A stretch of 64,000 bases of DNA. Origin: Pseudomonadota bacterium (lineage in GTDB: Bacteria; Myxococcota_A; UBA796; GCA-2862545). The position numbers and the translations under genes are program-made. Positions 8,752-19,807 of the stretch are shown here, piece after piece (the first letter of the stretch is position 1; every line of letters starts with the position of its first letter). The notes beneath the pieces were generated by a model. It had not been told where the DNA came from and ran no database searches. It was given only the letters and a program-made list of their open reading frames with translations. The DNA is taken from positions 86,519 through 150,518 of the forward strand of contig CANNIZ010000002.1 of assembly GCA_947505245.1 (NCBI GenBank). Direction: 5' to 3'.

Positions 8752-9077
8752 AACACCTTCGCGCCGAGCGCGGTCGCCTGGGCCTCGACCTCGGGGGACG
8801 CCTGCCCGGTGAACAAGAACCGCGCCGACGCCGGAAATCGCTTCTTCACCTGTTCGATCAGCGCGAGGCCCGTCTGCCCGTCGCCCGCGATGTTGTGATC
8901 GGCCACCACCAGCACCACCGTCCCGTTCGCCGCAACCACCTCCGCGAGTACCTGCTGGGCCGCGTCGATCGTGTCCGCGACACGAACCTCGACGCCCGGC
9001 AACGCCCCGCCGAGGGCGAGCGTGAGAACCTGCAAAAGGTCTGGTTCGTCTTCCACCACGATCGCGACTGGTCGCAT
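8691..9077 (-). CDS. Stand-alone response regulator receiver protein
   Basis: This 128-residue protein from ATG 9077 is a single CheY-like receiver. The acidic pair is in VVEDEPD, the likely phosphorylated Asp is in LVVADHNIAGDGQTG, the conserved Thr is in FLFTGQ and the Lys is in VLWKPL. There is no output domain, so it probably works through protein contacts or as a phosphate relay. No histidine kinase is next to it. It is divergent from hemB, with 45 bases between the two starts. Confidence 0.88.
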   Translation of the reverse strand: MRPVAIVVEDEPDLLQVLTLALGGALPGVEVRVADTIDAAQQVLAEVVAANGTVVLVVADHNIAGDGQTGLALIEQVKKRFPASARFLFTGQASPEVEAQATALGAKVLWKPLRLASLVAEVQGALAR

Positions 9078-9122
9078 GTTGGGCTCCCGGGTGTAGAGTC
9101 TAGCCCGATTTCCGGGAGTCAC

Positions 9123-10121
9123 ATGTATCCCCAGGCGTTGTACCCACGACATCGCTCGCGCCGCCTCCGCGCCACGTACGGCGCGCGCGCGCTCGTACGC
9201 GAGACCCACGTCACCCCGTCCGACTTCATCCTGCCCGTGTTCGTGAAGGCCGGCGGCGGGCTCGACGAGCCGATCCCGTCGATGCCGGGCGTGTCGCGGC
9301 GGACGCTGCCCTCGCTGATCGACCACGCCCACGAGGTGTACGCCCTCGGCGTGCCCGCGATCGCGGTGTTCCCGAAGATCGACGACGCGCACAAGACGCT
9401 CGGCGGCGAGGAAGCCTGGTCCGACGATGGCCTCGTGCCCGACGTGGTGCGCGCTCTAAAGGCCGCTCTCCCCGGCCTGCTCGTGATCACCGACGTGGCG
9501 CTCGATCCGTACTCGTCGCTCGGCCAGGACGGCGTCGTGATCGACGACAAGATCCACAACGACAAGACGATCGACGCCCTCGTGCGGCAGGCGTGCTGCC
9601 AGGCGCGCGCCGGGGCCGACTTCGTGGCGCCGTCGGACATGATGGACGGCCGCGTCGGGCGCATCCGCGAGGCGCTCGACGCCGCGGGTCACGTGGACAC
9701 CGCGATCCTCGCGTACTCAGCGAAGTACGCTTCATGCTTCTACGGGCCGTTCCGCGACGCGTTGGACTCCGCTCCGCGCGGCGGCACCGACAAGAAGACC
9801 TACCAGATGGACCCGGCCAACGGCGACGAGGCGCTTCACGAGGTGGGGCAGGACCTCGCCGAGGGCGCCGACATGATCATGGTCAAGCCCGGGCTTCCGT
9901 ACCTGGACATCTTGTGGCGCGTGAAACAAGAGTTCAAACGCCCGACCGCCGTGTACCACGTGAGCGGTGAGTACGCGATGATCAAGGCGGCCGCAGCCCA
10001 CGGCTGGCTCGACGAGCGCTCGGTGGTGCTCGAGACGATGACGTCGTTCAAACGAGCCGGCGCGGACGCGATCCTGACGTACTACGCGGTGGAAGCCGCG
10101 CGCTGGCTGAAAGCAGGCTGA
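9123..10121 (+). CDS. hemB: Delta-aminolevulinic acid dehydratase (porphobilinogen synthase), Mg-type
   Basis: The 332-residue protein starts at ATG 9123 and matches HemB throughout. It condenses two 5-aminolevulinate molecules to porphobilinogen in the cytoplasm. The two Schiff-base lysines are K201 (ILAYSAKYASCFYGPF) and K255 (MIMVKPGLPYLDIL). The metal segment reads DVALDPYSSLGQDGVV (residues 124-139), with aspartates where zinc enzymes have cysteines, so it belongs to the zinc-independent, Mg-activated class as in Pseudomonas and plants. hemE lies far away at 50607, so heme genes are scattered. Confidence 0.97.
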   Translation: MYPQALYPRHRSRRLRATYGARALVRETHVTPSDFILPVFVKAGGGLDEPIPSMPGVSRRTLPSLIDHAHEVYALGVPAIAVFPKIDDAHKTLGGEEAWSDDGLVPDVVRALKAALPGLLVITDVALDPYSSLGQDGVVIDDKIHNDKTIDALVRQACCQARAGADFVAPSDMMDGRVGRIREALDAAGHVDTAILAYSAKYASCFYGPFRDALDSAPRGGTDKKTYQMDPANGDEALHEVGQDLAEGADMIMVKPGLPYLDILWRVKQEFKRPTAVYHVSGEYAMIKAAAAHGWLDERSVVLETMTSFKRAGADAILTYYAVEAARWLKAG

Positions 10122-10152
10122 AACTTACGCCCCCACGGTGGAGAGGTCGACG

Positions 10153-11436
<1,284 letters not shown>

Positions 11437-11443
11437 CGGCCAC

Positions 11444-12985
11444 GTGGAGCAGATCGGACCGTACCGGATCGTCGAGTCGCTCGGCGCAGGCGGCATGGCC
11501 CACGTCTGGCGCGGCGTGGACGCCGAGGGCCGTGAGGCCGCCGTGAAGGTGCTCGACGCGAGCTTCGCGCGAAACCTGACGGCGCGCACGCGCTTCTATA
11601 GTGAAGCCACCAACATGGCGGCGGTCCAGCACGAGAACGTCGTGCAGGTGTTTGATCACGGCGAAGACAACGGCGTGATCTGGCTCGCGATGGAGCTGTT
11701 GGACGGCGGGTCCGCGGACGTGTGGACGCGCCGGTACGGCGCCATGCCGCCCCGAATGGCGGTCGACGTGACGATCGCCCTCCTCCGCGGGCTGGAGGCT
11801 GTGCATGCGGCGGGCGTGATCCACCGGGACATCAAGCCTTCGAACGTGCTCCTCGCCAGCGACGGCCGCATCAAGATCACCGACTTCGGGATCGCACGCG
11901 CGGACGACGCAGACGAACGCGCGCCTGCGAAGGGCACGGTGACCGGGACGTGGATCTACATGGCGCCTGAACAGCGGGTGAACGCGAAGACGGTGGACGA
12001 ACGGGCCGACGTGTATGGCGCCGGAGCGACGTTGTGGGCGCTGCTCACCGGCCACGACCCGAGCGACCTCGGCGCGCACGAGTCCATCGACACCTTGCCG
12101 GCGCCCGCCGAGCTCGTCGGCATCGTGCGGCGCGCGCTGCGCTTCAACCCCGAAGACCGGTACGCGTCCGCCGCGATGATGCGCGCCGACCTCGAGATCG
12201 CGCGCGTCACGCTCCCACCGATTCCGAGCGGCACGCCGCCCCTCGGGGAAGCGCTCCTCGGCGATCTGCCCGACGCGGGCACGGGTGCCTCGACGCCACC
12301 CCCTGTCGACCCCTGGCCGCACGACCCAGCTCCAACGCTGCCAAAGAGCTGGGAGGCCGCGCCAGCGATCGCGACGAAGTCGCGAAAGTCCTTCGGCGAC
12401 GCCGCGCCGATCGCAGCGCCGTACGTGCGCGAGCGCCCCTACGAGATCGCGCCCGAGCCCCCTGTGGCCCCGAAGGAGGCGCCGCCGCCTCCCCCACCGC
12501 CACGCGCACCACCGCTGGCGCTGATCGTGGTGTTCGCCACGGTGCCGCTCCTCGTCGCCGCGGTGGCGTTGTTCGCGTTTGCAAGCCGCTCGCAGCCGGA
12601 CGAACCGATCGTCGAGGTGGCGGTTGATCCGAACGCCCCGATCGTGCCCGAGGGCGTGGACGTCCTCGCCACCAGCGACGCCCCGGAGGCACCCGCCGAG
12701 GAGGTCAAGCAACGGGGCCCGAAGGCGCTGCCCGGCCGGCTCGCGCTGCTCTCCCCGACGAAGTCGCTCGTCTCCATCGAAGGCCAGAGCGTCGGCGAGC
12801 TGCCTGTCGAGGTGGAGATGCCGCCCGGAACGTACCGGGTGCGCCTGCACGAGGTCGGTGGCATCCGCGAAGCCAGCGTTCTCGTCGAGGTGACCGCGGG
12901 CGAGACCACCGAGGTGTGCTGGTCGTTCCAGCGCAACGACCTGTGCAGCGAGGCCGATCTCACCCTCGCCCGGGCGACGTGGTGA
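11444..12985 (+). CDS. Transmembrane Ser/Thr protein kinase with C-terminal PEGA-like domain
   Basis: This 513-residue protein starts at GTG 11444. The kinase domain (about 5-255) has the glycine loop LGAGGMAHVW, Lys35 (AVKVL), HRDIKPSN (H127-) and TDFGIA (D147). It also has an MAPEQR activation-segment end, all consistent with an active Hanks-type kinase. A Pro-rich linker leads to one membrane helix (LALIVVFATVPLLVAAVALFAF, about 355-378). The periplasmic end carries a PEGA-like beta domain (LLSPTKSLVSIEGQSVGELP). Its stop overlaps the GTG start of the next gene (GTGA), strongly suggesting that kinase and regulator act together. Confidence 0.93.
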   Translation: MEQIGPYRIVESLGAGGMAHVWRGVDAEGREAAVKVLDASFARNLTARTRFYSEATNMAAVQHENVVQVFDHGEDNGVIWLAMELLDGGSADVWTRRYGAMPPRMAVDVTIALLRGLEAVHAAGVIHRDIKPSNVLLASDGRIKITDFGIARADDADERAPAKGTVTGTWIYMAPEQRVNAKTVDERADVYGAGATLWALLTGHDPSDLGAHESIDTLPAPAELVGIVRRALRFNPEDRYASAAMMRADLEIARVTLPPIPSGTPPLGEALLGDLPDAGTGASTPPPVDPWPHDPAPTLPKSWEAAPAIATKSRKSFGDAAPIAAPYVRERPYEIAPEPPVAPKEAPPPPPPPRAPPLALIVVFATVPLLVAAVALFAFASRSQPDEPIVEVAVDPNAPIVPEGVDVLATSDAPEAPAEEVKQRGPKALPGRLALLSPTKSLVSIEGQSVGELPVEVEMPPGTYRVRLHEVGGIREASVLVEVTAGETTEVCWSFQRNDLCSEADLTLARATW

Positions 12986-15726
12986 TCGACCCGGTGGGCG
13001 GGCCCTCCGCTCGCCCGCCCGAGACCCTGGTGCTCCGCGATCGGGTCGTCGATCTCATTCGCGGCGACGTCGTCGGCAGCGACGGCGTCGCGGTGCGCCT
13101 CACGTCGCGCGAGGTGGCGCTCCTGTGCTGGCTGGCCCAGCGTCCCTCGCAGCCCGTATTGCGGGACACGCTGCTCACCGAGGTGTGGGGCTACGACGAG
13201 AGCGTGCTGAGCCGCACCGTCGACACCACCGTGCGCCGCCTGCGCACGAAGATCGAAGCCGACCCCGCCAACCCGTCCCACCTGCTCACCGAATACGGCT
13301 CGGGCTACCGCTGGGAGCCGGGCACGGCGACGGCGACGGCGACCGACCCGATCACGAGCCCCTCGTCCTCGACGCGCCGCACGAACGTGGCCTCGTCGAC
13401 CGAGGTGATGTTCGGCCGCGCCGACGTCGCCGAGGCGCTGCTCTCCGGGGCCCGCGCGCACCCGCTCCACACGCTGCTCGGGCCCGCCGGCGTCGGAAAG
13501 ACGCGTATGGCCAGGCTCGTCGCGAGTCGATGGCCGGACGACGCGTGGTTCGTCGACCTGTGTCCGATCGTGGACGCTGCGGGCGCCGTGGCCGCCCTCG
13601 CGCGCGCGATCGACGTCACCGTCGCGCCCGACCGTGGAGACGCGCTAAGGCAGCTCGGCGGCCTGCTCGAGGCGCGACCCGGGACGTTGCTCGTGCTCGA
13701 CAACGCCGAGCACGTCGTCTCGGTCGTCACGGCGATGATCGGCACGCTGCGCGCGTCGTCGCCCTCCACGCGCCTGCTGGTCACCAGCCGCGAGCGCCTG
13801 CGCGTGACCGACGAACACGTCGTAGAGCTCGGTCCGCTCGGCATCGAAGACGGCGTCGCGCTGTTTCGCGCCCGCGCCGCGCTCGTGGGTGTCGATGTCG
13901 GAGACGCGCCCGAAGTCGAGGCGATCGTGCGACGCCTGGACGCGCTGCCGCTCGCGATCGAGCTCGCGGCCGCCCGCGTGCGCGTGCTCCCGCCTGCGCG
14001 CCTGCTGGAGCGGCTCACCGATCGCTTCCGCGTGCTCGTGGGCGGCCGCGCTGACGGCCCCGCCCACCAGGCCACCCTGCGCCTCGCCCTCGACTGGTCG
14101 TGGGATCTGCTCGACGACGACGAGCGCCAGGCGCTTCGATCGATCAGCGTGTTCCGCGGCCCGTTCGACGTCGACGCAGCCGAGGCCGTCGTCGGTGACG
14201 CGGTCCCGGTGCTCGATCGGCTCGTGCAGCGCTCGCTCGTGGTCGCGAGCCGGGACGGGCAGCTCAGCCTGCTGCAGAACGTGCGCGAGTGGGCGGCCGA
14301 GAAGGTGTTGCCCGACGACCCGGCGCGGGAGCGCCACCGCGCGTGGGCGTTGGGACGCGCCGTGGAGCTCGGACGGCGCGGTCACGGACCCGGCGCCATC
14401 GCGGCCCTGCGCGATCTTGGCGCGTGCATCGACGACGTGCGCGACGCCATCGGGCGCTCCTGGAGTTCCGATCCATCCGGCGCAGCCACCGCCGTGCTCG
14501 CGATCGACCGCCTGCTGCTCGAACGAGGGCCCGCGGACGTGCAGCTGGAGCTGCTCGACCAGGCCATCGCGGTGGCTCCAGAGGACGGCCGCGAGGCCGT
14601 GCTGCTTCGCCGCGCCCGCGGGGAGCTCAGGCGCATGGTGGGCCGCGCCGAAGACGCCCTCACCGACCTCGCGTGGGCCCAGCGCCACGCCGACGCCCAC
14701 CCCGACACGGCCGCCGCGGTGGGGGCGACGCTCGCGATGGCGCGCATCGACCGCGCCGAGCTCGACCTCGCCGAGGCCGACGGACGCGCGGCTCTCGAGC
14801 GCGCCAAGGCGCTAGGCGACGGCGTCGCCGAGACCGCGTCGTACAACGCGATCGGCCGGGTGCTCGTCGCGCGCGGCAAGCTCGACGCGGCGCTCCCGTA
14901 CTACCGCGACGCGCTCGACGCCGCGCTGCGCAGCGGCGACCCGCTGCTCGAAGCGAACATGCGCGGGAACTACGGCAACGTCCTCGTCCACCAGGGCCTG
15001 CTCGAAGAGGCCGGGCGCCACTTCCGACGCGGGCTCGACCTGCACCTGCGCTCGGGCGCCCGCCGCCGTGTAGCCACGCTCCGGTTGTCGATCGGCAACC
15101 TCGCGCTCGCCCAGGGCGACATGCCCACCGCGATCGCGGCGTACAGCGAAGCCTACGCCGAATACCGCGCCCTCGGCGTGCCGCTCGAGGCGGCCATGGC
15201 GCGAGGAAACCTCGGGTGCGCGCTATGCGAGGCGGGCAGCCTCGACGTCGCCGAGCAGGCGCTCGAAGGCGCTCTCGCCGACCATCGGCGCATCGGGCTG
15301 CCCGCGCGCCTGGTCGGCATCGCGGCCGGCAACCTCGGGTGCTTGCGGCAGCTGCAGGGCCGCCTCGAGGAGTCCGATTCCCTGCTCTCCGAGGCCGTCG
15401 AGCGGTCGCGCGCAGTCGGTGACAGGCGCACGGCCGCGTACTTCGGGCAACAGCTCGCTACCGTGCAAGCCGAGGCCGGCCGCCTCGACCGCGCCGACAC
15501 CACGCTCGCCGAGGCCGTGTTCTCGGACAGCGGCGTCGGAGACCCCGCGCTCAAGGCGCTCCTCGAGCAGGTCACGGGCTACCTCGCCGTCGCCCGAAGC
15601 CAGGATCCAGTCGACCTGCAACGTTGGCGCGACAGCGTCCGCGCGTTGCTCGAGGTCGACGGTCCCGAGCGGCGATCCGCTCATTTGCGCATGACGCTCA
15701 AGCACCTGCTCGCCGTCGCGCGCTGA
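12982..15726 (+). CDS. Winged-helix / NTPase / TPR transcription regulator (AfsR/LuxR-like STAND protein)
   Basis: Start GTG 12982 overlaps the kinase stop, giving 914 residues. Residues ~10-112 form an OmpR/PhoB-type winged helix (LTSREVALLCWLAQRP, TVDTTVRRLRTKIEADP, YGSGYRW). A NTPase follows with Walker A GPAGVGKTR near residue 168 and Walker B LLVLDNAEH. The C-terminal half (about 540-880) is a run of TPR helices (AIGRVLVARGKLDAALPYYRDAL and others). This is the layout of AfsR-like STAND regulators, in which ligand or partner binding to TPRs switches the NTPase. In Streptomyces AfsR is phosphorylated by the kinase AfsK; coupling to a kinase here suggests a similar circuit (inference). Confidence 0.9.
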   Translation: MIDPVGGPSARPPETLVLRDRVVDLIRGDVVGSDGVAVRLTSREVALLCWLAQRPSQPVLRDTLLTEVWGYDESVLSRTVDTTVRRLRTKIEADPANPSHLLTEYGSGYRWEPGTATATATDPITSPSSSTRRTNVASSTEVMFGRADVAEALLSGARAHPLHTLLGPAGVGKTRMARLVASRWPDDAWFVDLCPIVDAAGAVAALARAIDVTVAPDRGDALRQLGGLLEARPGTLLVLDNAEHVVSVVTAMIGTLRASSPSTRLLVTSRERLRVTDEHVVELGPLGIEDGVALFRARAALVGVDVGDAPEVEAIVRRLDALPLAIELAAARVRVLPPARLLERLTDRFRVLVGGRADGPAHQATLRLALDWSWDLLDDDERQALRSISVFRGPFDVDAAEAVVGDAVPVLDRLVQRSLVVASRDGQLSLLQNVREWAAEKVLPDDPARERHRAWALGRAVELGRRGHGPGAIAALRDLGACIDDVRDAIGRSWSSDPSGAATAVLAIDRLLLERGPADVQLELLDQAIAVAPEDGREAVLLRRARGELRRMVGRAEDALTDLAWAQRHADAHPDTAAAVGATLAMARIDRAELDLAEADGRAALERAKALGDGVAETASYNAIGRVLVARGKLDAALPYYRDALDAALRSGDPLLEANMRGNYGNVLVHQGLLEEAGRHFRRGLDLHLRSGARRRVATLRLSIGNLALAQGDMPTAIAAYSEAYAEYRALGVPLEAAMARGNLGCALCEAGSLDVAEQALEGALADHRRIGLPARLVGIAAGNLGCLRQLQGRLEESDSLLSEAVERSRAVGDRRTAAYFGQQLATVQAEAGRLDRADTTLAEAVFSDSGVGDPALKALLEQVTGYLAVARSQDPVDLQRWRDSVRALLEVDGPERRSAHLRMTLKHLLAVAR

Positions 15727-15755
15727 CGTTACGTAGAGGCCCCTTCGCGCGTACG

Positions 15756-16943
15756 CTACGGTGCTGCCGTCGCCGACAGCTCGAGGCGGTTGTACCCGTA
15801 GATGTGCTCGCCGACGGACACCGCCGACAGATGCACGACCTGGTACCGGACGCGCCCGTCGACCACCGCGAGATCGACGCGATCGAGGTCGTCTCCCGCG
15901 CCCGCGAGGATCGGGTGCCGCCGCTCCGCGAGGACGGCCCCGCTCGCGTCGAGCCTGAGCACCGCTCCGCCAACCGTGGCCACGAACGCGTCGCCGTCGG
16001 CTGTAAGACCGACGGTGCCCCCCTCCGGGAACACGGTGGCCACCCCGTTGACCACGAGCGTGCTGCCCGTGTCGTCCTGCCAGCCGGCCGCCCAGCCGCC
16101 TGCACCCCAGGCGACGCGCGGCGGCGCCCACGGCCAGCACCCGTCCTGGGCGACGAGCACCTCGTCCACAGCCCCGTGCAGCACGATCGTGAGCTGCGCG
16201 GACTCATCGCAGCCGCCAAACAGCACCGCCTCGCCCGCCGCGACGGCCGAGACGTGGTCGCGCACCGGGAGCGCCTCGGACGTGACGCCGTCGGCGTCGA
16301 ACAGCGTGGCCCCGCCGTGCTCGTCGAACCCCACCACGCGCGCGGGGTCGCCCACGACCGGGGTGATGCGCAGCACGCCGTGGACGTCGATCAGCGAGTC
16401 TGTCGCGACGTGATCGGCCCCGATCACGACCTGATGTACGACGATGGCGCTCTCCCTGTCGCGGCCGAGCCACCACCCGCGCCAACCATCGCCGTCCGGT
16501 ACGAGCGCGCCGCCGTCCGGCACGGCCACGCAGCTGTCCTGCAGGTGCTGGTAGCTCGTACGCTGGCGGAAACCCTCCACAACCGCGAGCCTGAGCCCGC
16601 CGTCCGCGTCGCAGTACAACGTGGACGGGGCGTCGACCGGGCCGCCGCTGCCAAACACGCCGAGCACGTTGAACACGCCACAGCGCGGCAGATCGATCGC
16701 CTCGTCCGTGTCGGCGTCTTGACCGCCGGCGCTGCCGCCGTGGTCATCGGGCCAGACGTCGCCCGGCTCGGGTGAAACGCGCAGGCACCAGTCGACCGGC
16801 AGGTCCGACGGATCGGCTGCTGCCCGCACACACTCCGGGTGGGGCAGCGGGTCCGGCTCGCCCAGCTCGGGCGCCACCGGCTGCACGACCGCGAGGTCGG
16901 GCGGCGATTCCGTGGTGCAGGCGAGCAACAGCGAGACGAGCAC
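15756..16943 (-). CDS. Hypothetical lipoprotein, beta-propeller-like
   Basis: The 395-residue protein starts at GTG 16943 with a very short signal and lipobox (VSLLLAC), placing it in the envelope. After a Pro/Asp-rich spacer with DADTD, it shows repeated short hydrophobic strands with Gly-Asp turns (AVVEGFRQRT, ALVPDGDGWRGWW, LTADGDAFVATVGGAVLRLD), as in WD40/PQQ-like propellers. Several scattered cysteines could pair. I know no specific family. It converges on the regulator gene with a 29-base gap. Confidence 0.75.
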   Translation of the reverse strand: MLVSLLLACTTESPPDLAVVQPVAPELGEPDPLPHPECVRAAADPSDLPVDWCLRVSPEPGDVWPDDHGGSAGGQDADTDEAIDLPRCGVFNVLGVFGSGGPVDAPSTLYCDADGGLRLAVVEGFRQRTSYQHLQDSCVAVPDGGALVPDGDGWRGWWLGRDRESAIVVHQVVIGADHVATDSLIDVHGVLRITPVVGDPARVVGFDEHGGATLFDADGVTSEALPVRDHVSAVAAGEAVLFGGCDESAQLTIVLHGAVDEVLVAQDGCWPWAPPRVAWGAGGWAAGWQDDTGSTLVVNGVATVFPEGGTVGLTADGDAFVATVGGAVLRLDASGAVLAERRHPILAGAGDDLDRVDLAVVDGRVRYQVVHLSAVSVGEHIYGYNRLELSATAAP

Positions 16944-16987
16944 CGACCCTCCCTGTTCATTCTATCTGATCACCGAGCCGTCGACGT

Positions 16988-18727
16988 CTAGGCCGCGAAC
17001 TGGTGCTGGACGAGCTTCTTGTAGATCCCGTCCTTCGCCACGAGCTGTTCGTGCGTGCCGGACTCCACGATCTGCCCGTTGTCGACCACGACCACGCGCC
17101 CGGCCTTCTTCACCGTCGACAGGCGGTGCGCGATGATCAGCGTGGTGCGGCCCTCCATCAGCCTCTCCAGCGCCTGCTGAACGAGGTGCTCGCTCTCGGC
17201 GTCGAGCGCGCTCGTGGCCTCGTCCAGCACGAGGATGGGCGGGTTCTTCAGCAGCGCCCGCGCGATCGCCACCCGCTGCTTCTGCCCACCGGACAGCTGA
17301 ACTCCGCGTTCGCCCACGAGCGTCTTGTAGCCGTCGGGGAACGCCATGATGAAGTCGTCCGCGTTGGCGGCCTGCGCGGCCTGACGCACCTCGTCGTAGG
17401 TGGCGTTCAAGCGACCGTAACGGATGTTCTCGATGATGGACGTCGCGAACAGCGCCGGCTCCTGGCTGACCACGCCGATCTGCTCGCGCAGCGAGCGCGG
17501 CGCGACCGTGCGGAGATCGACGCCATCGACGCGAATGGCGCCTCCCTGCGGGTCGTACAGGCGCATCAACAGGGCCGCCATCGTGGACTTGCCGGCGCCG
17601 CTGTGCCCGACGATCGCGAGCACGCGACCGGGTGGGACCTCGACGCTCATGCCGCGCATCACGTTCACGTCGGGGCGCGCGGGGTACGCGAACGTCACGT
17701 CGTCGAATTGCACGTGACCCTGCACGGCTGCAAGCTCGTCGGTGCCGCTCGATTCGAGCTCCGCAACCTTGTCGAGCAGCTCGAACACGCGCTCGGACGC
17801 GCCGACCGCCTTCATGAAGTCCGACCACAGGCCCGCCAGCGCGCCGATCGAGACGCCGACAAACGCGGTGTACATCATGAACGCGGACAGGTCGCCGATG
17901 GTCATCTTGTCCTGCAGCACCAGCCGACCGCCGTACCACACGACGATGGCGACCGTGAGGTAGCCGACGAACCCGCCGACGCCGTTCATCGCGCCGAACA
18001 TCGCCGCGCGCGTGGCCGCCAGCTGATAGCTCCGGTCGACGGCCTTCTTGTAGCGTTTGACCTCGAACCGCTCCTGCGCGAACGCACGCACGGTGCGCAT
18101 GTTCGACAGCGTCTCCTCGGCCACCTCCGACGTGCCCGCCAACGCGTCCTGCAGGTCCTTGCTCTGCGCGCGGAGCGTGCGGCCGTACAGCGCGCCACCC
18201 ACGGCCACGAAAGGGACGACGGCCAGCGCGAGCGCCATCAGGCGCGGGCTCATGTAGGCGAGCATCACGACGCCGCCAACGGCCTGCGCGCCAAATCGCA
18301 ACGCCATCGAGACGTTCGCTGCGACGGTGTTCTGCAGCACCGCGGTGTCCGACGACAGGCGGTTCGTGAGCTCACCGGTGCGGGTCGTGTCGAAGAACGC
18401 AACATCCTGGCCCAACAACGCGGCGAACAGATTGTTGCGCAGGCGGGCGACGATGCGCTCGCCGGCCATCGTGAACAGCCACGCGCGAATTCCAGAAAAC
18501 ACCGATTGCACGAGGAACGTCGTGATCAGCGCCGCGATGCCCACGTCGAGGTTGTGCGAGTCCGCGTCCGTGACCATGGAGTCGACGATGCGCTTGAACG
18601 CCAGCGGGTACACGAGCGACAAGGTGACGCTGACGAACAGCGCGAACAGCGCGATGCCGAGCATTGGGAGCTCTGGCTCTGCCAGCGTCCACAATCGCTT
18701 CCACGGGATGCGTTTCCCTGCCGCCAT
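16988..18727 (-). CDS. ABC exporter, fused membrane and ATPase domains (MsbA/ABCB type)
   Basis: The protein has 579 residues from ATG 18727. The first ~310 form a six-helix exporter domain. The ATPase follows with Walker A GHSGAGKST, signature VQLSGGQKQRVAIARA, Walker B ILVLDEATSALD and H-loop HRLST. The family runs as a homodimer in the inner membrane and exports lipids, peptides or drugs. Sequence order and features (TGELTNRLSSDTAVLQN, NMRTVRAFAQE) are those of lipid/multidrug half-transporters and mitochondrial ABCB8/10-like proteins. The substrate is unknown. It lies downstream of ccmH by 53 bases with its own start and could belong to the end of that operon. Confidence 0.93.
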   Translation of the reverse strand: MAAGKRIPWKRLWTLAEPELPMLGIALFALFVSVTLSLVYPLAFKRIVDSMVTDADSHNLDVGIAALITTFLVQSVFSGIRAWLFTMAGERIVARLRNNLFAALLGQDVAFFDTTRTGELTNRLSSDTAVLQNTVAANVSMALRFGAQAVGGVVMLAYMSPRLMALALAVVPFVAVGGALYGRTLRAQSKDLQDALAGTSEVAEETLSNMRTVRAFAQERFEVKRYKKAVDRSYQLAATRAAMFGAMNGVGGFVGYLTVAIVVWYGGRLVLQDKMTIGDLSAFMMYTAFVGVSIGALAGLWSDFMKAVGASERVFELLDKVAELESSGTDELAAVQGHVQFDDVTFAYPARPDVNVMRGMSVEVPPGRVLAIVGHSGAGKSTMAALLMRLYDPQGGAIRVDGVDLRTVAPRSLREQIGVVSQEPALFATSIIENIRYGRLNATYDEVRQAAQAANADDFIMAFPDGYKTLVGERGVQLSGGQKQRVAIARALLKNPPILVLDEATSALDAESEHLVQQALERLMEGRTTLIIAHRLSTVKKAGRVVVVDNGQIVESGTHEQLVAKDGIYKKLVQHQFAA

Positions 18728-18780
18728 GCGCCCTCCGACCGCCGAGTGTAACCACCCGCGGCCGCGGCGGGGGGCAGCCG

Positions 18781-19293
18781 CTAAGGATCCAGCTCGCGGA
18801 GGAGCCGTTCTTCGTAGCTGTCTTTCGGCAGCTCGCCGACGTCCGACGGCAGGCTCTCAGCGGACTTCCGCCACGCGAGCACCGTGGACGCGACCCACGC
18901 GAGGCCGAGGCCGAGGCCGAGGCCGGGCACCACCCACACGGCCCAGTGATCGGCGAACGTCGGCTCGAGCAGCACCCAATCGGTGTAGCGCGCGACGAAG
19001 TAGTCGACGATCTGCTTCTCGCTGTAGCCCTGGGCGACGAGCTCGCGCACGCGGCCCTTCATCTCCACGGCCGTCTTGCTGGGGCTGTCCGAGACCGACA
19101 TCCCCTGGCACACCGGGCACCGCAGACGCGACGCGATCTTGATCGTGAGCGGCTCGACGTCGCTAGCCGCAGGGGGATCGAACATCGGCGGTGGCAGTGC
19201 GCCGAGGTCGACCGGCGCCTCGGCCGACGCGGTCGGCTCCCCCGCGGACGCGGCTTCGACGCAATACGACGTCGCACAGAGCTCGAAAATCAT
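18781..19293 (-). CDS. ccmH: Cytochrome c maturation protein CcmH
   Basis: This 170-residue protein starts at ATG 19293, overlapping the stop of the thioredoxin-like gene. It has an N-terminal part before the usual CcmH core, then the redox motif LRCPVCQGMSVSDS (C59/C62). A periplasmic helical bundle follows (VRELVAQGYSEKQIVDYFVARY), then a membrane helix near the C-terminus (WAVWVVPGLGLGLGLAWVASTVLAW). CcmH reduces or presents the apocytochrome CXXCH thiols to the heme lyase. It corresponds to the short N-terminal half of E. coli CcmH; no CcmI-like TPR protein follows. Confidence 0.92.
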   Translation of the reverse strand: MIFELCATSYCVEAASAGEPTASAEAPVDLGALPPPMFDPPAASDVEPLTIKIASRLRCPVCQGMSVSDSPSKTAVEMKGRVRELVAQGYSEKQIVDYFVARYTDWVLLEPTFADHWAVWVVPGLGLGLGLAWVASTVLAWRKSAESLPSDVGELPKDSYEERLLRELDP

Positions 19294-19807
19294 GGCTTCC
19301 TCATCTTGGGCACGAGCTCAGCGAGCAGGTCGGGCCAGATCGGCCCGGCTTCTTTGTGGATGACCAGGCCGTTTACGTCGACGAAGTACGTCTCGGGAAC
19401 GCCGGCGACGCCGTAGTCGATCGAGACCCGGCCGCCCGGGTCGATCAGGTGCGGGTAGGTCTGGCCTCCGGACTTCAGGTACGCCTTCACCTTCGCCGGC
19501 TCGTCGGCGTAGACGACGCCGAGGAACACGACGTCCGGGTACTGGCTGGGGGCCATCAGGAGCAGCGGATGTTCCTGCCGACACGGCTGACACCACGTCG
19601 ACCAGAAGTTGATGATCACGGGTTTGCCGCGAAGGTCGGCCAGGGACACCGGATCCCCGTCCGTCGACACCAGCGAGAACGTCGGCGCGACGCGCCCCTC
19701 GAGGGCCTTCGGCACCTCGCGCGGGTCGTGGCCGAAGCCGCTCCCAAGCATCGCGACCAGGATCGCGGTGATGAACAGGCCGCCAAGCAGGACGGGGACG
19801 TTTACCT

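Noticed and set aside
13482..13510. Defence-type STAND NTPase reading of the regulator
   Set aside because: The winged-helix N-terminus and coupling to a kinase favour transcription control; no effector nuclease or membrane-pore domain is present.
18756..18767. CCGCGGCCGCGG palindrome between the ABC exporter and ccmH
   Set aside because: Very GC-rich self-complementary sequence is expected by chance at this composition, and there is no T-run for a terminator.
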